Below are positions 6,632 through 11,547 of a stretch of 11,547 nucleotides of DNA, one piece after another (the stretch's first letter is position 1; each line of letters opens with the position of its first letter). Below the pieces are notes generated by a model, which was given only the letters and a program-made list of their open reading frames with translations, searched no databases and had not been told where the DNA came from. Position numbers and translations under genes: made by a program. This DNA is from Streptosporangiaceae bacterium (GTDB taxonomy: Bacteria; Actinomycetota; Actinomycetes; Streptosporangiales; Streptosporangiaceae). Location: positions 1 to 11,547 of the forward strand of contig JASHQP010000043.1 of the NCBI GenBank assembly GCA_030039095.1, given 5' to 3'.

Positions 6632-7473
6632 CGAGCCAGGGGGGCAGCCGGGCCCGGCAGGGACCCGGCCCGGCGCGGCCGAGTGCTGCCGAGCGGCAGC
6701 CCAAGTACCTCCAGATCCACGCGCGCCTGCACGATCGCATCAGCAGCGGCCAGTGGCCGGTCGGCAGCTCGCTGCCATCCCAGCGGGAACTCGCCGACGA
6801 GTTCGGCGTCAGCCTCATGACGCTGCGGCAGGCCGTGGCATTGCTGATCGACGACGGGCTCGTCGACACCCGGCACGGCAGCGGGACCTACGTGGCCGCC
6901 CGCTACTCCTACGACCTGGGCCACCTTCGCAGCTTCGCCACCGACCTCGCCGCGCAAGGAGCCGAGATCACCACCATGCTGCTCGCGGCGCAGACCGTCG
7001 CCCCGCCGGAACCGGTCAGCGCCCGCCTCGGCGGCCCCGCCGAGGTGCTCCGGCTGCGGCGCCTCCGGCTGGTCGGCGCCAGGCCCCTGATCCTGCAGAC
7101 GTCCTACCTGCCCGCCCCGCTGCTCCCGGCCGCGCTGGCCATCGCCATCGAGCGCGGTGACCTCGGCCAGCGCGGGCTCTACACGCTGCTCGCCGAGCAC
7201 GGGCTGGCGGTGACCCGGGCCAGCGAGACCATCACCCCGACGGCCCTCGGCGGGCAGGACGCGAGCGACCTCGGCCGGCCGGAAGCCAGCCTCGCGCTGC
7301 TCAGCCACAGGATCAGCTTCACCGTGACCGGCGAAGCGGTCGTCGACGACCACGCGCTGCTGCCCGGCGACAGCGTCGCGATCACCGCCAACCGCTCCGC
7401 CGAGCACCTCGAGGTGCGCTACACGCTCACCGCGGGCTCGCCGCGCCGCGCAGGCCCTGCCACGCCAGCGTGA
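6628..7473 (+). CDS. GntR-family (HutC-type) regulator with UTRA ligand domain
   Basis: The 281-residue product has a winged helix-turn-helix at about 26-96, with the diagnostic LPSQRELADEFGVS and TLRQAVALL phrases and a wing GLVDTRHGSGTYV. A UTRA small-molecule-binding domain follows at about 105-250, recognisable from LRLRRLRLVGARPL and the terminal HALLPGDSVAI region. Such proteins are usually repressors released by a metabolite. The GTG at 6628 is chosen because it forms a GTGA overlap with the trpA stop, indicating translational coupling. The open frame extends upstream inside trpA, but that part is Arg-rich and is a shadow of trpA. Being last in the trpB-trpA operon, it probably controls its own expression, most simply through the palindrome at 4596-4611. 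It converges with the reductase gene, 14 bases away. Confidence 0.9.
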   Translation: MTSQGGSRARQGPGPARPSAAERQPKYLQIHARLHDRISSGQWPVGSSLPSQRELADEFGVSLMTLRQAVALLIDDGLVDTRHGSGTYVAARYSYDLGHLRSFATDLAAQGAEITTMLLAAQTVAPPEPVSARLGGPAEVLRLRRLRLVGARPLILQTSYLPAPLLPAALAIAIERGDLGQRGLYTLLAEHGLAVTRASETITPTALGGQDASDLGRPEASLALLSHRISFTVTGEAVVDDHALLPGDSVAITANRSAEHLEVRYTLTAGSPRRAGPATPA

Positions 7474-7487
7474 GGGGTGCGCCGAGA

Positions 7488-8441
7488 TCAGTAGCGGGCG
7501 CCGACGACCTGGTCGCCGAGCGGGTCGAGCACGGCAAGCTCATCGGGGGTGAGCGTGATGTCCAGCGCGGCCACGTTCTGCTCCAGCCACCTCACCCGCT
7601 TGGTGCCGGGGATCGGGGCCAGCGGGATACCGAGCCGCTCGCCCTGGCCCTGCACCCACGCCAGGGCCACCTGCGCCGGGGCGACGCCCTTGGCGTCGGC
7701 CACCTTGCGCACCGCGTCGGCGATGGCCTGGTTCGCTTCCAGGGCCGGCCCGGTGAACCGCGGGTTGCGGCTGCGGAAGTCCTTGGCGTCCAGCGCGGCC
7801 ACGTCGACCGTGCCGGTCAGGAAGCCCCGGCCGAGCGGCGAGTACGGCACCAGCCCGACGCCGAGCTCCCGCAGCGCGTCGAGCACGGTTGTCTCGGGGT
7901 CCCTGGACCACAGCGAGTACTCGCTCTGCACCGCAGAGATCGGGTGCACCGCGTGGGCCCGGCGCGCCACGGCGCTGTCCACCTCCGACAGCCCGAGGTA
8001 GCGCACCTTGCCCTCGGCCACCAGCTCGGCCATGGCACCGACGGTCTCCTCGATCTCGGCGGTCTGCGGCGGCCGGTGCAGGTAGTACAGGTCGATCACG
8101 TCGACGCCCAGCCGGATCAGGGACGACTCGCAGGCCCGCTTCACGTAGCCGCGCTCGCCGCGGATGACCCTCTTGTCGTCGCCGCCGGAGCGGTCGACGC
8201 CGAACTTCGTGGCGAGCTGCACCTCGTCGCGCCGGCCGGCGATCGCCCGGCCGACGAGCACCTCGTTGTGGCCGGCTCCGTAGATGTCGGCGGTGTCGAT
8301 GAACGTCACGCCGAGGTCGAGCGCGCGGTGGATGGTGGCGATCGAGGAGTCCCAGTCGGGCCGGCCGTACCACTCGCTCATCCCCATGCAGCCCAGGCCC
8401 TGCGCCGAGACCGTGAGCTCACCCAGTGAAACCTTGCGCAC
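7488..8441 (-). CDS. Aldo/keto reductase
   Basis: The 317-residue product is an NADPH-dependent aldo/keto reductase with a TIM barrel. The signature [11 protein letters not shown] lies at 16-26. The catalytic tetrad is complete: Asp49 and Tyr54 in FIDTADIYG, Lys79 in ATKFG and His122 in YYLHRPP. The C-terminal cofactor segment [14 protein letters not shown] is also present. It resembles the AKR group that reduces simple aldehydes and ketones; the real substrate is unknown. The GTG at 8441 is preferred because it starts 11 bases after the MerR stop, follows a purine-rich AGGATAGGCGGAA stretch and begins at the normal family N terminus; a longer frame would overlap the MerR coding end. It forms one unit with the MerR gene upstream, which presumably activates it. 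Confidence 0.9.
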   Translation of the reverse strand: MRKVSLGELTVSAQGLGCMGMSEWYGRPDWDSSIATIHRALDLGVTFIDTADIYGAGHNEVLVGRAIAGRRDEVQLATKFGVDRSGGDDKRVIRGERGYVKRACESSLIRLGVDVIDLYYLHRPPQTAEIEETVGAMAELVAEGKVRYLGLSEVDSAVARRAHAVHPISAVQSEYSLWSRDPETTVLDALRELGVGLVPYSPLGRGFLTGTVDVAALDAKDFRSRNPRFTGPALEANQAIADAVRKVADAKGVAPAQVALAWVQGQGERLGIPLAPIPGTKRVRWLEQNVAALDITLTPDELAVLDPLGDQVVGARY

Positions 8442-8452
8442 GCCAGTTCCGC

Positions 8453-8827
8453 CTATCCTTGTCCGACCGCAGCCAGGCGGCTGCAGTAGTGCCCGATCTT
8501 CGCGTCGAGCAGCTTCAGGCATTCCTGCTGTTCCACCAGGGCCTGGCGGACCCGCTCGCGGTGCTCACGCAGCAAGTCGATCCGTTCCTGCTCGCGCGCT
8601 CCCGACCGCACCAGCTCGGCGTAGCCGAGCATGTCCCGCACGGGCATCCGGGTCGCACGGAGCTTGCTCAGCAGCATCAGCCAGTCGAGGTCGGAATCAC
8701 TGAAGCGCCGGCGCCCGTCGGCGGTGCGCTCGACCCGGTCGAGCAGGCCGATGCGTTCGTACCAGCGCAGCGTGTACTGGGTCAGCCCGCACTTCTCGGC
8801 GGCCTCCCTGGTGGTCCAGCCGGTCAC
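8453..8827 (-). CDS. MerR-family transcriptional regulator
   Basis: The 124-residue product has the MerR helix-turn-helix at about 4-23 ([20 protein letters not shown]), the wing with [11 protein letters not shown] (38-48), and then a long helix (about 78-114) that would form the antiparallel dimer coiled coil. Cysteines at 13, 103 and 115 are not arranged like a known metal or [2Fe-2S] site, so the signal may be organic or a change in thiol state; this is inference. MerR regulators next to aldo/keto reductases are common in actinomycetes. The GTG at 8827 is chosen because it begins at the conserved HTH and sits within one or two bases of the predicted transcription start. An upstream extension in the same frame would cover the promoter and is rejected. 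Confidence 0.88.
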   Translation of the reverse strand: MTGWTTREAAEKCGLTQYTLRWYERIGLLDRVERTADGRRRFSDSDLDWLMLLSKLRATRMPVRDMLGYAELVRSGAREQERIDLLREHRERVRQALVEQQECLKLLDAKIGHYCSRLAAVGQG

Positions 8828-8834
8828 GCATTCG

Positions 8835-8865
8835 ACCCTAAGCGCTGGAGTGCACTCCAACGCAA
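8835..8865 (-). promoter_or_regulatory. MerR-type promoter with 19-base spacer, probably leaderless
   Basis: On the minus strand TTGCGT (8860-8865) and TAGGGT (8835-8840) lie exactly 19 bases apart, the long spacing that MerR proteins correct by twisting DNA. The operator palindrome fills the spacer. Counting seven bases on from the -10 hexamer places transcription start at about 8828, right next to the GTG at 8827, so the transcript would have little or no leader. Confidence 0.65.
8846..8859. promoter_or_regulatory. MerR operator palindrome
   Basis: TGGAGTG-CACTCCA is a perfect 14-base palindrome centred in the 19-base promoter spacer. This is the usual position and a familiar sequence type for MerR regulators that control themselves and a reductase. 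Confidence 0.7.
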
Positions 8866-8898
8866 ACCGCCTGCAAGCACGCCCGGGCTGCCTGCTGG

Positions 8899-10068
<1,170 letters not shown>

Positions 10069-10095
10069 GACGCCATGAGATCACGAACATCAGCC

Positions 10096-10110
10096 GGAAC
10101 GTAACGTCCC
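10096..10110. promoter_or_regulatory. Imperfect inverted repeat in the divergent aminotransferase/lipoprotein region
   Basis: GGAACGT-A-ACGTCCC pairs at 6 of 7 positions. It lies in the 127-base region between two divergent genes, so a regulatory role is possible. I found no convincing -35/-10 pair beside it. Confidence 0.2.
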
Positions 10111-10195
10111 TCACGACTATGGCCGCAATCGGTCCCAACCATCCCGCTGCCATCGGCGTCTGGAGAGTCAGGCAAGCAGTTGGAGGGGGCGGACC

Positions 10196-11203
10196 GTGAA
10201 AGCCTGGCGGGCGATCATCCTGGTGGCCGTCACGGCTGCCGCGGGGGCCGCGCTGGCGGGCTGCGGGGGCAGTCATCCGACTGGCGCACCCGGCCAGGCA
10301 TCGGGTGGCTCGCACCCGCCAGCGCCATCAGCCAGCGTCGCTGCGGCCGCCACTCCCGCGGACGCCACCCCCGCGGACGCAAGCGCGGCCGCGGCGACGC
10401 TCTATCTCCAGACCAGCGAAGAGGTGCCGTTCGCCGGGGACGTGGTGACTCTTACCGCGCAGGCATCGGCTCGCCCGGGCAGCACGCGCTGGCTCCGGCT
10501 GGCCAGCGTGACGGTCAGCTTCGGCGACGGCACCTACGCCTCGGCGACGCAGCGGTGCTCGGGCGCCGGCCAGGCTCCGGCGGCCAAGGGCCTGACGCTC
10601 TCCCATTCCTACCGCCGGGCGGGGCAGTTCACGGCCGAGGTGACATCCGCGAGCATCTGCGGCGAGACCGGGTCCCCGCAGCTGAACGGGGTGAACGTCG
10701 CGGTGCGGGTGCTGCCGGCCGCGCCGGCGGCCAGCGCTTCCTGGCCGGTGTGCACCACCGGCGACGTGCGCAGCGCCGACCACGGGACCGGGGCCGGGCT
10801 CGGGCACGTCGGCGTGCTGTTCACGGTGCACAACGTCTCCGCGGCGGGCTGCCGCCTGCTGGGCTACCCGGGCCTGCGGCTGCTCGCGAGCAACGGGAAC
10901 CCTCTGCCGACCACCGTGCACGACGCGGCAGCCGGCACCTACCTGTTCCCGGCGGTCGCGCCGCACCGGGTGGCGCTGCGGCCGGGCGGCTACGCCGCGT
11001 TCGAGCTCGAGTACGGGGACAACCCAGTCGGCTCGCAGGCCAGCGAGCCATACTCCACCGCGTGCCCGACCGCGAGCCAGGCCGACGTCACCCTGCCGGG
11101 CGCAAGCGCGGGCACGGTGATCGCCGCGTCGATGGCCCCGTGCGGCGGCGGCGTCTGGGTCTCCCCCATCATCCCCGGCCGCAAGCTGATCACCTTCCCG
11201 TAG
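10196..11203 (+). CDS. Secreted lipoprotein with PKD-like domain and DUF4232
   Basis: The 335-residue product begins with a lipoprotein signal peptide: charged start, hydrophobic helix (6-20) and lipobox LAGC with the lipidated Cys23. A low-complexity Gly/Ser/Pro/Ala linker follows (24-66), including a tandem TPADA-TPADA. Residues about 68-173 look like a PKD-type beta-sandwich, with VTVSFGDGTY and LSHSYRRAGQFTAEV, the usual 'GDG' and 'H.Y...G.y' phrases. Residues about 183-325 match DUF4232: WPVCTTGD, TVHNVSAAGCRLLGYPGL and the C-terminal APCGGGVWVSPI. Six further cysteines (121, 155, 186, 219, 290, 316) suggest three disulfides outside the membrane. GTG 10196 follows GGAGG (10182-10186) at 9 bases. 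The role is unknown; cell-surface binding is plausible. It is divergent from the aminotransferase gene. Confidence 0.88.
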   Translation: MKAWRAIILVAVTAAAGAALAGCGGSHPTGAPGQASGGSHPPAPSASVAAAATPADATPADASAAAATLYLQTSEEVPFAGDVVTLTAQASARPGSTRWLRLASVTVSFGDGTYASATQRCSGAGQAPAAKGLTLSHSYRRAGQFTAEVTSASICGETGSPQLNGVNVAVRVLPAAPAASASWPVCTTGDVRSADHGTGAGLGHVGVLFTVHNVSAAGCRLLGYPGLRLLASNGNPLPTTVHDAAAGTYLFPAVAPHRVALRPGGYAAFELEYGDNPVGSQASEPYSTACPTASQADVTLPGASAGTVIAASMAPCGGGVWVSPIIPGRKLITFP

Positions 11204-11547
11204 GCGGCCTCCCGCACGGTTATGTCCGCCCTGAAATAGGCCACGCTGGCGACCGTAATCCGCACCTGGTGGCCGAAAACCTGCAAAACCCCGGAAAAGC
11301 ACCCGCGAACCCCGTGCTGACCATGATCAACGGAAGATCACTGTTGCTCTAGCAACAGCAATGGCGCCATCGACACTACGGTCCGCGGGAGAGCGCGGCT
11401 CGGGGCGCGCGAGTCCACAGCCGCGAACCTGCTGGGGCCCGCTGCGGAAAGCCGCTGGCCTCGCGCAGCCGAACGGGCTCAGCCCGCCGCCGACGGCCTG
11501 CGGCGTCAGCTCGAGCTGGTGTTGTTGCCGCTGGGGAGCTGGGCGGG
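11204..11547. other. Right-end region without a confidently called gene
   Basis: The first part (about 11204-11360) is less GC-rich, has short A-runs and shows no coding signal; it includes CCATGATCAACGG (11321-11333), a CATGATCA-type word. From about 11400 the sequence is again very GC-rich. One plus-strand frame (for example codons ending at 11500) stays open from 11327 to the window end and, in its last part, encodes a Leu/Arg-rich helix-like stretch, LRRQLELVLLPLGSW. It has no ATG, GTG or TTG start before that point. An ATG at 11361 opens a different frame with poor codon bias. A gene may begin beyond or near the edge. Confidence 0.5.
11341..11358. promoter_or_regulatory. 8+2+8 inverted repeat, candidate regulator site
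   Basis: CTGTTGCT-CT-AGCAACAG is a perfect 8-base inverted repeat with a 2-base centre. As RNA it could fold with a 4-base loop, but no T-run follows, so a terminator is unlikely. GTTGC...GCAAC palindromes are typical for MarR-type regulators in actinomycetes, so an operator for a gene to the right is the best guess. Confidence 0.4.

Noticed and set aside
6352..7407. Minus-strand frame of 351 codons opposite trpA and the GntR gene
   Set aside because: Antisense to genes with diagnostic domains; composition is that of a shadow frame.
7470..8429. Plus-strand frame of 319 codons opposite the aldo/keto reductase
   Set aside because: The minus strand has the full catalytic tetrad; the plus frame shows no motif.
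10180..11352. Plus-strand frame of 390 codons overlapping the lipoprotein gene
   Set aside because: The product is Arg/Gly-rich without motifs, while the other plus frame gives a signal peptide, lipobox and two domains.
11341..11358. Inverted repeat as a Rho-independent terminator of the lipoprotein gene
   Set aside because: It lies 138 bases after the stop codon, has no T-run and its symmetric form suits a protein-binding site better.

Overview
The window is chromosomal DNA of a high-GC Gram-positive bacterium, almost certainly an actinomycete. Support comes from the very high G+C, the strong G/C bias at third codon positions, frequent GTG starts, an aminotransferase closely resembling the mycobacterial DapC (Rv0858c) type, a DUF4232 lipoprotein and many small transcription-factor genes. 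I cannot name the genus from the sequence. I saw no tRNA, rRNA, insertion sequence, CRISPR array or attachment site.

Left part (1-3278). The window opens in the last 57 codons of a hydrophobic protein. A PAPS-type sulfotransferase (255-1238, +) follows, then a convergent gene for a beta-propeller protein of the GH43/GH32-like fold (1262-2167, -). A 334-base non-coding stretch carries two perfect palindromes, one of 15 and one of 18 bases, ahead of a single-span membrane protein with a DUF4097-like beta-strand-rich outer domain (2502-3278, +).

Central part (3306-7473), the most interesting locus. A FAD-dependent amine/D-amino-acid oxidoreductase (minus strand) is divergent from a tight trio: trpB, trpA and a GntR/HutC-type regulator with a UTRA domain. 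trpB and trpA overlap by 14 bases; trpA and the regulator overlap by 4 (GTGA). The divergent intergenic region holds a 16-base palindrome, TTCTAGA-AC-TCTAGAA, just upstream of the trpB ribosome binding site and well placed to be the regulator's operator. No other trp biosynthesis gene is present, and the TrpA-like subunit departs from the family at two phosphate-loop glycines. The set therefore looks like a separately regulated tryptophan-synthase-like module paired with an amino-acid oxidising enzyme. This functional idea is inference.

Right part (7488-11547). On the minus strand lie a DapC-like PLP aminotransferase, then a MerR regulator and an aldo/keto reductase that form a two-gene unit. 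The MerR promoter has the classic MerR layout, a 19-base spacer filled by a palindrome, and appears to give a leaderless or near-leaderless mRNA. Divergent from the aminotransferase is a lipoprotein with a PKD-like domain followed by DUF4232. The last 344 bases contain no gene I can call with confidence, but do contain an 18-base inverted repeat that resembles a regulator site, followed by an open frame running off the end.
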